This document shows positions 1 through 11,248 of a stretch of DNA of 50,722 nt, piece after piece. Position numbers and translations under genes: made by a program. The notes below the pieces were generated by a model. The model had not been told where the DNA came from and made no database searches. It worked only from the letters and a program-made list of their open reading frames with translations. The stretch is from Paulinella micropora (taxonomy: Eukaryota; Cercozoa; Imbricatea; Euglyphida), in the NCBI GenBank assembly GCA_009731375.1, contig BJOX01000014.1, forward strand, positions 993,812 to 1,044,533. Reading direction: 5' to 3'. Position 1 is the stretch's first letter. Each line of letters opens with the position of its first letter.

Positions 1-2211
1 AGACTCTTCACATCCGGCCTCAATGACCACAAACCCCAAGTGAACGAGATCATGGCCAATCTCCTCATGGCAACCCAGGTGGCACTAGGCCTAAACATCA
101 CAAATCCCCGACGACGAGAAGCCCTACGGGACCTGGTGCCTGGCACAGCGGATTTTCCACTAGGATGGACGACACTCACGGAGGAGGAAGCCGACACAAT
201 GGATAAATACTATCGAGAATGTTTCCGGAACACCTTAAAGATGAAACAAACAGACATCCCCAACGCTTTCCTCTACGGACCACGAGGCAAATGCGGAGGC
301 TTTGGCCTCCCACGATTCAAGGATAGCGCAAACCTGCGAATGGCCACGGTTTTCCTGTGGGGAATAACGTCGCAGGACCGGGCTACCCAGATCGCAGTAC
401 ACTCCCATCTGCGTCTGCTGCAAGATGCCTTCCTGCCACAACACGACCGTACCGAAGGATGCAACCCCCGCAGACCGCCCTCGGACCAACCCCCTACGAC
501 CACGGCCATCCATAACGCACATACCCCGGACGCCCAGCATAACAGGCCCCCCCGGGAAATGAAGACCCAAAAAACAGACCAGGAGACCCAAGTACATAAC
601 CTCATTCAGCGCATCCAAGCCCTTAATATCCCCCCAGCTTACCTCCAGACCGCACGTCTCCCGGAGGCTATGGGATGGCACCCGGACGACCAGGACCCAA
701 ACGAATACCCACCACCAGGGAGAGCCTATTACCAACAATCGATTAGAACCCTGCAACCAGCACACATCCCGTGGAAAGACATCAAAGTGAACAATCCCCA
801 CCCGCCCCCCGTGCGGAACCAACCTTTCCTAGATTGGTATTTACATGAACACCTCCTAGAACAAAGAAGATACCAAGGATACCTAGGACTAGAATGGATA
901 GGAAGTTGCCGAGATCTGGGGATAGGAATACAACTACGTCATGACAACAGCGGAAACGCAACAGAGAACAACAATGGAAGGCTCCACTCTCAATACGTTA
1001 TTACAGTCCAGCACCGTTTTACGGGGAAAATAACCCTAGTAACAGACTGTCGACAAGCGATACTACGAGCCAAAGCAGACATACGGACCAGGAACCTATG
1101 GTCGCTTCGACACAGGGTCAGCACCAACCTTGGGAAAGCAATGGTCGCTCCTAGGTTTGCACTGAAGTGGGGACCGGCTGCTGAAATGAGAGGGGAGACA
1201 CAGCACATCTCCAGCAAATACCTAGGCCCAGGGACAAGGCGAGAGGACTGGGAAATCAAAGTCATCTTGATGTGCCAACTCAATGCCTGGGATACCCCAG
1301 CTATGAAAAGTGTCCGCACAAAAAATAAAACAGACGGCACCTGCCCATACTGCGACCACGTGGGGTCCATCGAACATTTCATGACCAGCACAGACCCCCC
1401 ACACCCCCAGGAACTTATCAACGCCATCAATGCCAGACACTCCGCATCACGTGCGATCCTCAAGAAACATCTGAGCATCGACCCGAACATCCCGCCTGAA
1501 GACCAACCACATCATATGATCCTCATCGCAGAGGAAGGCAAAGCAACCACCCTCTCAACCACCCACAACATAGACCTGGCATGGACCCGCTTAGGTGAGC
1601 GAGGGCATACATGTCGGACAACACGGACCCATCCAGCCGCACGCCTGGCCGATGATCTACGTGAAGAAGGGGAATCATGGAAACCAGACCTACTCCTTAC
1701 CCCATCACCGACATCACCAAATATTTACCTAGTAGAAGCAACATCTCGATCCGACGAATGGCTTATTCGATTAGATCAATCAATATATGCAATGACAACA
1801 AGCAGTAACACCAGACGATTATGGGACGAACACGGGCTGAGAATCCAACCACCCTTCAACTTCCAAGACCCAACCTCCCCCCGCGGAGAGGACCCACCAG
1901 TCAGCTGGCCGTTTGAACCCTGGCAATCAACAACACCACACGGATATAACCCCAGAGCCATTTACGAACATAGATACCACAAATATATGGAAAAAATACA
2001 TGATCTCAAGCTAAGCTCCCAAGGCCGCTGCGAACCCCAACTCCTCATGCTTGCTATGGGAGCCAGAGGGTATATCCCATCAACAGGATTCAAGCTGATC
2101 AAGGATCTTTTCTCTAGTGCCCAGGCAAGAGCGGTCTATCAAGAACTCATCGACCTTTGCCACGATCATATCCTGAAAGTATGGCAATTTCTCCGTACAT
2201 GCCCAACGTAA
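1..2211 (+). CDS. Non-LTR retrotransposon polyprotein, C-terminal part (partial)
   Basis: The frame is open from base 1 to the stop at 2209-2211, so the N-terminal part and probably the reverse transcriptase core lie upstream. A zinc-knuckle-like cluster starts at 1342: CPYC, then H seven residues later; the usual last Cys is absent. Further on, KPD (Asp codon at 1687) is followed 15 residues later by Glu in YLVEA (codon at 1735). This is the KPD-x(12-15)-E signature of the restriction-like endonuclease of R2-type elements, which nicks target DNA to prime reverse transcription. The region around 430-830 is Pro/Thr-rich and looks like a linker. No internal stop or frameshift was seen, so the copy may be fairly young. 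It could instead belong to another endonuclease-bearing LINE clade. Confidence 0.75.
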   Translation, partial: RLFTSGLNDHKPQVNEIMANLLMATQVALGLNITNPRRREALRDLVPGTADFPLGWTTLTEEEADTMDKYYRECFRNTLKMKQTDIPNAFLYGPRGKCGGFGLPRFKDSANLRMATVFLWGITSQDRATQIAVHSHLRLLQDAFLPQHDRTEGCNPRRPPSDQPPTTTAIHNAHTPDAQHNRPPREMKTQKTDQETQVHNLIQRIQALNIPPAYLQTARLPEAMGWHPDDQDPNEYPPPGRAYYQQSIRTLQPAHIPWKDIKVNNPHPPPVRNQPFLDWYLHEHLLEQRRYQGYLGLEWIGSCRDLGIGIQLRHDNSGNATENNNGRLHSQYVITVQHRFTGKITLVTDCRQAILRAKADIRTRNLWSLRHRVSTNLGKAMVAPRFALKWGPAAEMRGETQHISSKYLGPGTRREDWEIKVILMCQLNAWDTPAMKSVRTKNKTDGTCPYCDHVGSIEHFMTSTDPPHPQELINAINARHSASRAILKKHLSIDPNIPPEDQPHHMILIAEEGKATTLSTTHNIDLAWTRLGERGHTCRTTRTHPAARLADDLREEGESWKPDLLLTPSPTSPNIYLVEATSRSDEWLIRLDQSIYAMTTSSNTRRLWDEHGLRIQPPFNFQDPTSPRGEDPPVSWPFEPWQSTTPHGYNPRAIYEHRYHKYMEKIHDLKLSSQGRCEPQLLMLAMGARGYIPSTGFKLIKDLFSSAQARAVYQELIDLCHDHILKVWQFLRTCPT

Positions 2212-2788
2212 TAACCCCGCCCCAGGCCCATTCTACCCATCTTATTCAAGCACAGGAAGTATTGCATAAATAGATTGATCTGACACACCCCTGACGGAAC
2301 CGGTGGGAACATACAAGGAGGCAGAGGAAACAGGAAAAAGCAAATAAAATAATAATAATAATAATAATAACAAAATATGTATATATCCATATATATGTAT
2401 ATGAATAAATAAATAAAGAAATATATATATATATATATAAATATAATAAATATATACTGTAACGAGAAGGAAAAGAAAAAACCTATATTAAAGGGCACGC
2501 ATATAATCCAAAAGAAAGTAAGGATAATCACCGGGTAGAATTAATAAGATACCGTCAAGGAAACAAGATCTAGACCTAGTCTCCCTACCTTACTAAACCG
2601 ATAAGAGCATCCAATAAACTAAACCGGTGGTAAGGGGACAGGACCAACAACATACGCACCAACACACTAGACACGCAAGACTCTGCGGAAAAACTGCTGC
2701 ATACCATAAAGAATAAAAATGAGGGACAAAAAAAAAATAAAATCCAGGGACCGATAAACAGGCTCAAAAAAAAAAAAAAAAAAAAATT
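2212..2788 (+). other. 3' UTR and A-tail of the LINE
   Basis: Non-coding and A-rich. It holds an AAT repeat at about 2346-2370, AT-rich repeats around 2385-2455 and a terminal A-run at 2766-2788. There is no ORF of note in either strand. Confidence 0.55.
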
Positions 2789-3242
2789 TAAGCTAGTACC
2801 AGAGGATATTTCGATCGAGAGGATATCAGGAGACCCAGGCGGATCAAGACGGAACTCAAGATCAAGGAGAGACCAGTGGACCCAGGCGGATCCAGACGGA
2901 GCTAAAGACCGATATACATAATACTCTTTTCAAACCTTTACATAAAACCCCCGACTGCTATGACAACATCATACAGAAGGTCGTCTACATGTGTGCGGCC
3001 AGTCGTGCTCTTCCAAGTGTCATTCCCTAGTGCGATGGGTCGATCTTCGGATTCGCCCCCTCTCGCCGTGGGGTTATGCGCAGGTTTGGAGCCCACACGC
3101 GGTGACGAGTGAGGACTAACAACCCTTACCGGCAGTCGAATACTCCAACAACAAACCCCCCTAAGTAAAGTTTTATTTTCTTTTTCTAAATTAACTACCT
3201 TTTCCGCTAAATGTTGAAAAGCACTGACCAATATGAAATTTT
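2789..3242. other. Non-coding stretch between LINE and fibre relic
   Basis: A roughly 20-bp motif (acccaggcggatc...) occurs twice, near 2833 and 2878. The GC-rich part around 2990-3120 has a weak resemblance on the minus strand to a tRNA-derived SINE, but no convincing A and B box pair was found. No gene is recognised. Confidence 0.3.
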
Positions 3243-3933
3243 CAAATAAGGAAAAATGCGAACAAAGTCGCCTTTAACTACAAATCAGGAGTAGCACTAG
3301 CAGGAACTATAACATTTAGTGAGGCGATGAACATAAGCAATGCTGGGGCGATAACAGCGACAGGAGCAATAACGGCAAATGGGGGGATAAGCACAACAAC
3401 AGCAACAGCAAGCGGATTAATAACTGCTAGTTCTGGTATTAGTTCGTCTCAAAGTATTGCAATGACTAATACAGGCTCGCAACTTTACTTTTCGGACGGC
3501 ACGAGCCACGTGCGGTATAAGGTGGTCTGACGATAACCACGGTGTATTCTGTCAAAGAAATGCTAATACGATGTATATTAGAGAGTATGGCGACATATAC
3601 TTTCAAACAACGGGTTCTACTACGCGAGCACAGATGAATTCAAGTGGTCTTTTTGTTCCTTCGTCCGCTTCTTCTACTTCCGTTCAAATGGGAACAAGGT
3701 CTGGATTTCCTAATGAACCTATGATTTCATGAAGGTCGGCGAATAATGCTAATAACCGCGGTTTCTTTGGTTTTAGTGGCTCACAAATATATGCTTGGAG
3801 CACCACAAATTCAAATGGCGAGCCTTCTGGCGGCTATAACTATATACCAGCAACGGGTGGTAGTCTGGCTTGGACTTATTCGTCAGAAAAACCTCAGCTA
3901 CGCATGCAACGTCGCACTCAAAGACGTGGCTAA
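3243..3933 (+). pseudogene. Broken virus/phage-type fibre-like protein gene
   Basis: The first part, open from about 3237 to 3530, encodes a Gly/Ala/Ile/Thr/Ser repeat of the kind GAITATGAITANGGIS. Such short beta-repeat ladders are typical of tail or surface fibre proteins of phages and large algal viruses. An extra base near 3521 shifts the frame. The following frame (3523-3933) continues as a Gly/Asn/Ser-rich, aromatic-containing fibre-like sequence, interrupted by an in-frame TGA at 3730. No start, promoter or intact neighbouring viral gene is seen. The AT-rich, repeat-poor base composition differs from the LINE to its left. An endogenous giant-virus or phage-like fragment is likely; a collagen-like or adhesin host gene is the alternative. 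The function is inferred from composition only. Confidence 0.5.
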
Positions 3934-4390
3934 CAACCTGATTTTCAGCCGAGTGCTCTTGCCGAAACCAAGGCATTTCGTGGAGCTGCAGGAGTTTATG
4001 AACAACTGCTGGATGCAGCTACCGGTTGGCAAGGGTTGGGTCAGCGTCCAGTACTGACAGCAGCAAACATCAAAGTAGCACAGTTTGTGAGGTGCAAGGG
4101 ATTCCTGATGAGGTCAACCAGGTCTGTAATGGGTGAGCGCTTTGGGGGTGGCTGCTGCTTTCTCACTGTTGAGAATATCAAGCAGACGTTCGACGTTCCC
4201 TCGCCGCTGCTGGGGAGTTACAGTGGCAGGCAGGTATGCAGCTGCAGTGCACTGGTATGCTCACGTTACGTATAATAATGGGTACGCGTGTGATTTGGCG
4301 AGAGTGGAACTTTTGCGCGCAAGAAAGCAAGATGATCACTTGTGGGTGGGCGATACATTCCCTGCCCAACCATCCCTAACTTGACTTTCC
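3934..4390 (+). other. Unidentified sequence downstream of the fibre relic
   Basis: Short overlapping open frames are present in all three forward frames (for example about 3950-4140), none with a recognisable domain. It may be further decayed coding sequence. No gene is called. Confidence 0.3.
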
Positions 4391-4670
4391 TTGCATCGTC
4401 GCTCCGGTTCCGAACACACACACACTCGATTCTATTTCTTGGAATTAGATATCAGTGACTATCTGCCACCGGAATTGAAAGAAGAAATCGATCGTCGTGA
4501 AGGAGAAGAAGATGACGAACAGAAAGAAGGCGTCGCAGAGGAAGAGGAAGTTCAAGAATTAGATGAAGAAGATGATGTTCAAGAAGAATTAGAATTACAA
4601 GAAGAAGAAGAAGAAGAAGAAGAAGAAGAAGAAGAAGAAGAAGAAGAAGATTAAGAAGAAGATTAAGAAG
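4391..4670 (+). repeat. Acidic low-complexity frame ending in a GAA microsatellite
   Basis: An open frame at 4391-4654 gives a Glu/Asp-rich peptide. Its 3' half (about 4592-4665) is a plain GAA repeat. The first 50 or so codons (FLELDISDYLPPELKEE and following) are less repetitive and could be the end of an old acidic protein, but there is no start context or partner domain. It is best treated as repeat-derived. Confidence 0.4.
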
Positions 4671-4842
4671 AAGACATGTATGATGACCGAAGTGAAGAAG
4701 AGGAAGGTGGAAGAAATGTATGATGCCAGAAATGAAGACGGAGTGGAGCAATGATCAAAAAAATTTAAAAAGTTAATTTACTGAAACGTGTTATTTACTT
4801 ACTAGTTCAAGGCGTTCTTGGTATTAAAATGATTACACTGCA

Positions 4843-5318
4843 TTGATATACTGTTTATCAATGCATGCACTGAATAACTCATGTCAATGCATGCATTGAA
4901 AATCAATGCATGCATTGAAAAGACACATTTCTATGCATGCATTGAAATTTTAATGCATGCATTGAAAATCAATGCATGCAGTGAAATACTGCTCAATTGA
5001 CATTTTAATGCATGCATTGAAAATCAATGCATGCATTGATCTGTGCTGCATTGACATTTGAATGCATGCATTGAAAATCAATGTATGCATTGAAACACAC
5101 ATTTCTGTGCTGCATTGAAATTTTGATGCATGCATTGAAAATCAATGCATGCATTGAAACACACATTTCTGTGCTGCATTGACGTTTCAATGCATGCATT
5201 GATGCACATTTCCAGTGCATTGAAATATCAATGCTTTTCAATGCATCATGCATTGACGTTTCAATGCATGCATTGAAACGTCAATGCACTGGATTGAAAT
5301 TTCCATGCATGCATTGAC
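4843..5318. repeat. Minisatellite of a perfect 16-bp palindrome
   Basis: The core TCAATGCATGCATTGA is its own reverse complement. About 14 good copies of the ATGCATGCA core plus several degenerate ones lie in about 475 bp, often in pairs separated by AAA or AAAA, with spacers sharing 'cacatttctgtgctgcattgac'-like sequence. The higher-order unit is irregular. There are no unique spacers of constant length, so this is not a CRISPR array. Confidence 0.8.
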
Positions 5319-5339
5319 ATTCCGGTGTCATAGTGAAAG

Positions 5340-7083
5340 AGAGGAAGTGCAGACAGAGAGGTGTGTCTTTTGGGTTTCAGAGGGAGAGAGAGAGAGAGAG
5401 TTTATCCAAGTGGGGGGATGAGTGTCGTTTTGCTCATACAGAGGGGTCAGTCACTATGCGTAGTGTGCCTGGGGTGTGCTACATGTTTGAGGGTGACAGT
5501 CAGGCATTTTTTTTTCAATAATTCGCCATAGTTTGGTCTGCAGTAATATCGAATGTGAGCTTTCAGAATCCGAAGTCTATTTGGAAAAAGATGCAGTAGT
5601 TTAGGAGGAGACTTTCCTGGGTTTTTCTTCCCTGTGACTCGAACAAATTCGACTTAAAAAAGTTGTTCGATGTGGTTTTATAGATATTTCCTAGATATGG
5701 GTTTATTTTATGTGTCGGCAGGAAGCTATTTTTGAAAATCTTAGTGTTCTATGTCAAGATCCCTTAACAAACGAAAACTTATTTCCCAACTTTTTGACAC
5801 CATCTTGACTGGAAAAAATGCAAAGAAATTCCCCGGCTTTCGCGGTTTTTGTCCTGGCCCGGCCAACATAGGAAAAAGCTCAGAGGGGAGGGTTCCCTGA
5901 GTGCATCAGATATCTCTTAGCACAAAGCATATCATAGGTATCTAAGTATATATACAGCAACCTTGAGTGTTTTTCAACACTTGTACAAAATATTTCTTGA
6001 TACTTTCATTTGTAGGCTACAAACCAGCTAGGAGAAAACCACTTATTTTTTCCTTTCCTTGTCGAAACATGAAAATCTCATATTTCGTAGCTTGAGTATT
6101 ATTTCTTGCACAGGTGAATAGGTGAATTATTTTTTATTATCATTAAACGTATTTCTCCAACTTTATGTAATCTGTAAATTTCTGTGAAATACAAAAACTC
6201 AAAATCACAAAACCAGCATTTTTCTGGTTTTGGGAACATATACATCTTAGTATTCATCCGTTTTAAAACTTTTAAGTATTGCAATAATCTTTTATTATCA
6301 TAAACTAAAACTGCCTAGAAGCTACAAACCCATAAGTGAGTTTTCACAACTTCACCTGTCTGACCTACACATGCCTGTACATTTTTTCCTAGATCTTGCT
6401 CCTACAGTTTTTTAGTGACATATACTTACGATAGATACAAAAATATTGAAATAGGGATGTGCCTGCTTCATTCCTGGAGGCATGCAAGTCCAAGATGTTG
6501 GAATGTCAAAAAAGTTTTGATCATTTTTCTTTTGGATTTCGTGTGATTTTTCAACAAAAACTACGTATATGTGAAGGTATAGTGTTTTAGGACTCCTCCA
6601 ACCTATTTAGGAGCTGTAGGACCGTCAATTGTTTTAGAAATAAATTTTTATTTGCTTGTTCAGCTGCCCTTAAGGGACTGTTTTCCGGCCGACTCTGTGT
6701 GTCTCAGAGATGTTGAAATTTTCTCAAAACACAATCAAATTATTTATCGAGATGCATTGTATAACGTTCGATAGCTCAAAAGCTAAGAAAAAACAAGCAA
6801 AAACAGATTCTTTAATCATAATCGTGGTTGCAAACCATTTTTTTACCACATTGAATCAGCAAAAAATTACGGCCCGACCTGTCTTTTTGACAAAGTTTCC
6901 GAAATTTTTTCCACAAGAAATCACTGTGACTTTTTTTACAACTTCAAATGCTTCGTTTGTCAAAACTACTAAAAATAATTTAAAATCGATTGCAGATTCT
7001 GAATCAGGGTGATATGAAGAATTTAACTGTATAAGATTTGTTATTTTTAAACCTGCGAATCCAGTAAAGACCCCAAGGGGGGG
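5340..7083. other. AT-rich intergenic region, no gene seen
   Basis: There is a short GA run near 5382-5400. No frame with domain-like sequence was found on either strand, no inverted terminal repeats were noticed, and no RNA gene was recognised. Confidence 0.5.
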
Positions 7084-7600
7084 GGGTAAAAATACATATG
7101 ACGTCGACACACCACCACTAATAAGAAAGGGGGAGGGAATGGAACAGGAACGGGAAAGAAGACGTGGAAGAAAGGAGAGAAATGTTTCAACTGTAACATT
7201 GAGGTGCATGTGTTCTCCGCATGTGAGAAGAGTGCAGGATGTGTGGGGGTGAGCATAGACTGCATGAATGTGAAGAGATGAAGAAGGCGAGAGAAGCTTA
7301 AGAGCCAGGTGAGAAGAAAGAACCGAGAAAGAAGGAAAACTTCGGAGAGCAAAAAAGGAACATGGAAAGTTTGGTAGGTGGAGTAAGTCAGACACTTCTG
7401 ACACAGGGGGAGCAGGTGAGTCAGACACAGATGAGGAAGGTGAGAAGGTGAAAGCATTAAAAAGGACGATGAGATTTTTAACAGTGCGAGACAGAGCAGG
7501 CATGGCAAAGGAGAAGGCCCACATGGGCAAAGTGAAGGTAGTACAAGAGAGAGAAGTCTATCGTAAATGTGAGTGTCGAGTGTCAGGTGAGCAGTGTGTC
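7084..7600 (+). pseudogene. Retroelement Gag relic with two CCHC-type zinc knuckles
   Basis: Bases 7183-7224 encode C-x2-C-x4-H-x4-C (CFNC...H...C). Bases 7233-7271, in another frame, encode CRMC followed by H and C with spacing x2-x3-x4, ending in HEC. Two adjacent knuckles are typical of retroviral-type Gag nucleocapsid, which binds RNA. The frame change lies between 7224 and 7233, and stops occur after each knuckle, so the copy is dead. The sequence is purine-rich and Lys/Arg/Glu-rich on either side. No protease or reverse transcriptase was found nearby. The boundaries are approximate. Confidence 0.5.
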
Positions 7601-7949
7601 CACTGATAACACGGAGAGTGGAATGGGTTGTTGCGAGGTTAGTAACATAAGGTAGATGGGGCAGTTATTCCTAAATAGGGGGAGCAATGGACAATTTTAT
7701 TAATAATAGTATTTAGTCATACCTGCCCACCCCAAGGATTATTACCTATTAGTACCTATATCACTTTAAATGTAACGGTGAATTCAAGCTTTCAACTTGC
7801 GGTCTGGGGTTGGGGCACTTAGTGATATGTCAGTAATTATTCAAATCTCTAAGTAAAGTAAAGTACGAACCCTCTCGTCTAGTGCGGTTTAGTACTTATT
7901 CTAATACTACTGTCAATGATTCAGCTTTTTACCAGTACACTTTTTACTT
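7601..7949. other. Non-coding, nothing recognised
   Basis: No ORF, repeat or RNA gene is evident on either strand. Confidence 0.4.
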
Positions 7950-8223
7950 ATACTGCTGTCGACATTCAAGAGAAAAAAATTGTGGCTTTTTAGATTTTGA
8001 TTGGAATTTCAATTTTGAGTAATTTTTTCGATTGTGTGAAAAATTCAAAGTTCTCTATTTAACTGTAATATCTTGCGAAAATTTCCTTTTGTTGCGGACG
8101 CATATAGCCGTTAATTTGAGAAATTAAAATTTTTGTCACATCGAAATCCCAACCAAAATTCGAAATCTGACCCAAAATATGAAATTTAATAATTTTTTAC
8201 GTCTTGAATGTCGACAGCAATAT
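7950..8223. mobile_element. MITE, copy 1 of a family with TIR ATACTGCTGTCGACATTCAA
   Basis: About 274 bp, bounded by inverted repeats: atactgctgtcgacattcaag at 7950-7970 and its near complement at about 8201-8223. The interior is AT-rich and alignable with the element at 28818-29096; for instance both contain gcggacg(c/a)atatag. There is no coding capacity. The target duplication is unclear in this copy. Confidence 0.7.
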
Positions 8224-8688
8224 CAGTACGTTTCGTGAGTCATTTTCTGGACAGTATATGTTTTTCACTTCTGTAGTTGAACTGGCGGGAATTGTTCGCA
8301 TTGTTTTTAAATTCTTCGTTCAGTGAAGTCTACGACCGGTAAGAGGGGGACGCCCCGGTTGCCGGTACACGACGGAAGTCATTGCGAAGGCCATTGTCCA
8401 TTGGTAGAAACAGGTCCCACTTCTTAAGAAAGCCTAGGATAGGCTATATAAGGAGAACTATTATAACTCTGGTTCTGTTACAGCAGTCTGATTAGATGAA
8501 AATCTTAAGGAGGTCGTCACGAGTGCAAACATCAATAATTCTTCGATGCTTCGCCCATCTCGCCCTGTTTACTTAGTAAAGTACTAGTAATACTGCCGGA
8601 TCATTCAAGCCATCCAGCGGGCCCTCTACCCCATGCGTACACATTAGGTTATCAAACTGTTGATTTCAGTTTCATTCATCAACTTGAA
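8224..8688. other. Intergenic region downstream of the KH gene
   Basis: No ORF is seen. A TATA-like string (gctatataagg) on the plus strand near 8451 could belong to a solo LTR or be chance; no matching LTR ends were found. Confidence 0.35.
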
Positions 8689-11207
8689 TCAGAAATCATC
8701 GTCACCATCCTCTTCATCATCATCGTTTCCGTAATCTACCAGCTTAGATACTGTAGAGAAGATGGCATTATCTGAGAAGCGTACTCGCTTAGCCGCCGGT
8801 TTGGCTTTGCCTAATAACATGGACAAACACATGATGGCTTCGCCTCGTAATCGCACAAACACATCACGCTCTCCTTTCATTTCGTGTGGCGATGTAATGA
8901 GCAGAATATGAAAACGGGCGGCAGGAAGGATAATTACCTGTTGCGCTAGGGCGTCTTTTCAGGATGCTTCGTATGCGCCGTTTGCGCCCCGACACGTTCG
9001 AGTCAACTACTAGCAACGCTGACACGTCGTCCTCTTCTTTAGGCATGTCCTTGTCCTCCTCCCATTGTGTGGACAAGGGGTTCAGAGGGGGTGAAGAGGG
9101 CAGGTTGTAGGGCGGTGGTGAATGAGTGTTGTGAGGAGAGGAAGAGGCAGATTTTCTATCTTTCAACGGAGACGCCTCCTTGCCTTGAGCACGAAGCTCC
9201 TGGCTCCACCAAGCACTACCACCTGCTTCGAACAAGATCATGTGAGACTTAGGTCAATACGAAATACATAACAAACATAAAATACATTTCTTACGTGCGT
9301 AATATACATTCATACATGCACGCATACATACATACATGCATACATACATACATACATACATACATGCATACACGTAGATAAACAGATGAGCACGATAGCT
9401 ACCATAGTTGCCGACGTCGTCCTTCATGCGAGGTCGAGCAGGTAAATCAGCAGCAGGCAGTTGTGGACCCGCGACCGCACTACGCGGTGGACTGGTGGGC
9501 TTGTCTCTGGAAGCAAGGCCGGGAGGAGCTTCATCAGAACTAGCATGGTCCGATAGCACAAATGGCGCTGGGTGGGCATGGTGGTTGTTGGCCTGCCCGT
9601 GACTGAGATCAAGGCCTGGAGGGAGTGCAGGGGGTTCATTATCATCCTCTTCGACTTCTTCAACCGCCGACTGCATTGCTTTTGTGCCAGCCCCATCGGA
9701 AAACCCAGGGAGCAGAGCTGGCCCTGCGTCGTTAGGGTCAGCATCGGAGTCAAGGCCTGGAGGATGGTCGAGAGATGGCCCCGACAACGGAGCAGGGGCG
9801 GCGGCCTCGTCAGAAGCGAGGCCTGGCGGAAGTTCAAGAGAATGGTCTGATTGATCCACAGGACTGTCCACAGGATCAGGGCGTGCAGCGGAGAGGCCCG
9901 GGGGTGCGAGAGAGGGCGATATCTGAGGGACAGCAGCGGATGAAGCAAGACCCGGGGGAAGGTCGAGGGAGGGGGACGTGGATTGAGTGGAGGAGAGGCC
10001 CGGGGGAAGTTCGACATCAGATGCTGTCTGAGAGGAGGAAAGGCCTGGAGGGAGGTCAAGAGATTGTGCTGAATGACTGGAGAGGCCTGGAGGGAGGTCG
10101 AGAGAGGGCGCGGAGTGTACGGAAAGGCCTGGGGGTAGGTCGTGAGGCGCATCGTTCCTTGTGGAGGAGAGGCCCGGTGGGAGTGATGGCTCAGCTGAGT
10201 CGTCGCCGGAGGACGCCAGGCCAGAGTCAGGCGGCTCAGAGGAGCCTATGGAGGATAGACCCGGGGGAAGGGGCGGCTCTGTCTGTCCGTTCTCAGCATA
10301 AGCAGCGGCCAGGCCTGGAGACAGATCCATATGCAGCTCCACAGCCGCGTGAGGGTTGTTGAGCAGGCCGTGCGGGGCGGCCATGGGCGGGCGGTGTGGG
10401 TGGAAGTGCGGCTGGCCGGGCGTGGAAAACGGCGCCGCGGGGAAGTTGGGCGGGTAGGGGTACTGGAAGGGAGGTGGGTAGGACTGGGGCGGCCAGGACT
10501 GGGGCGGAAACGCCCAGGGGTTGGGGGGGACCGGGTACATGGTGTGGACGGGAGCTTGGGGGGGCTGTCCGGGGAGAGGCGGCGGCGGGGGCCGGGGGGG
10601 CGGCTCGGGGGNNNNNNNNNNNNNNNNNNNNNNNNNNNNNNNNNNNNNNNNNNNNNNNNNNNNNNNNNNNNNNNNNNNNNNNNNNNNNNNNNNNNNNNNN
10701 NNNNNNNNNNNNNNNGGGCGGCTCGGGGGGTTGAGGTGTTGCCGTAGGCTGGTCAGGGTTGGCATGGGACTGCCGCTACAAACGAAGATGATAATTGGAG
10801 GGGGCATTGAGCCAGTAGTGAGGCAGTGTGAGAGAAAGAGGGAGTAGCCAGGGAATGAAACGAGGGATTACGCCAGTAGTGAGACAACAGAGAAACAAAA
10901 AGGCAGTAGTCAGGAACTGGAGGGGGCATTAACAAACAGTGAATCGGTGCTGTGTGTGTGAGTGCGCCACGTACCACTTCTTCCAGAAGGTTACAAGCAG
11001 CCTGGACTTTATGGTTCGCATCCGCTGTGACTGAAAGGTAAAGACGACGTTGCCCCTACGTCAGCATACATAGACACATACATACATACATTACATACAT
11101 ACATACATACAAAAGGAGATGAGGGATGAGAGGCAAGCAATCACGCAAATGCAAGTCCAGGTGCGAGGCCGCTCCGTACTTATCTCTCTCTCTCTCTCTC
11201 TCCTCTA

Positions 11208-11248
<41 letters not shown>

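Larger units (their letters stand above)
1..2788 (+). mobile_element. 3' part of a non-LTR (LINE-type) retrotransposon with restriction-like endonuclease
   Basis: The element enters from the left edge with its reverse transcriptase outside the window, and ends in a 3' UTR with AAT and AT repeats and a run of about 23 A at 2766-2788. The coding strand is strongly A/C-rich, unlike the flanks. The A-run, the 3' location of the endonuclease and the zinc-binding cluster fit the early-branching R2/CRE/NeSL-type LINEs that carry a PD-(D/E)XK-like nuclease instead of an APE nuclease. The clade cannot be fixed without the reverse transcriptase. Target site duplications cannot be checked because the 5' end is missing. 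Confidence 0.75.

Noticed and set aside
2990-3130. tRNA gene or tRNA-derived SINE on the minus strand
   Set aside because: GGCTCCAAACC is only a weak B box and no A box sits at the right distance.
4843-5318. CRISPR array
   Set aside because: The repeats are palindromic with irregular, related spacers of a few bases; the context is eukaryotic and no cas gene is present.
6856-7530. 224-residue minus-strand ORF
   Set aside because: Antisense of the Gag relic; composition is low-grade Ser/Leu/Pro with no domain, and the zinc knuckles are on the other strand.
8445-8465. TATA-box promoter of an LTR
   Set aside because: A single TATA-like string with no LTR ends, primer site or downstream gene.
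9775-10362. Plus-strand frames across the PPGL exon
   Set aside because: Shadows of the minus-strand KH gene; they lack domains and splice logic.
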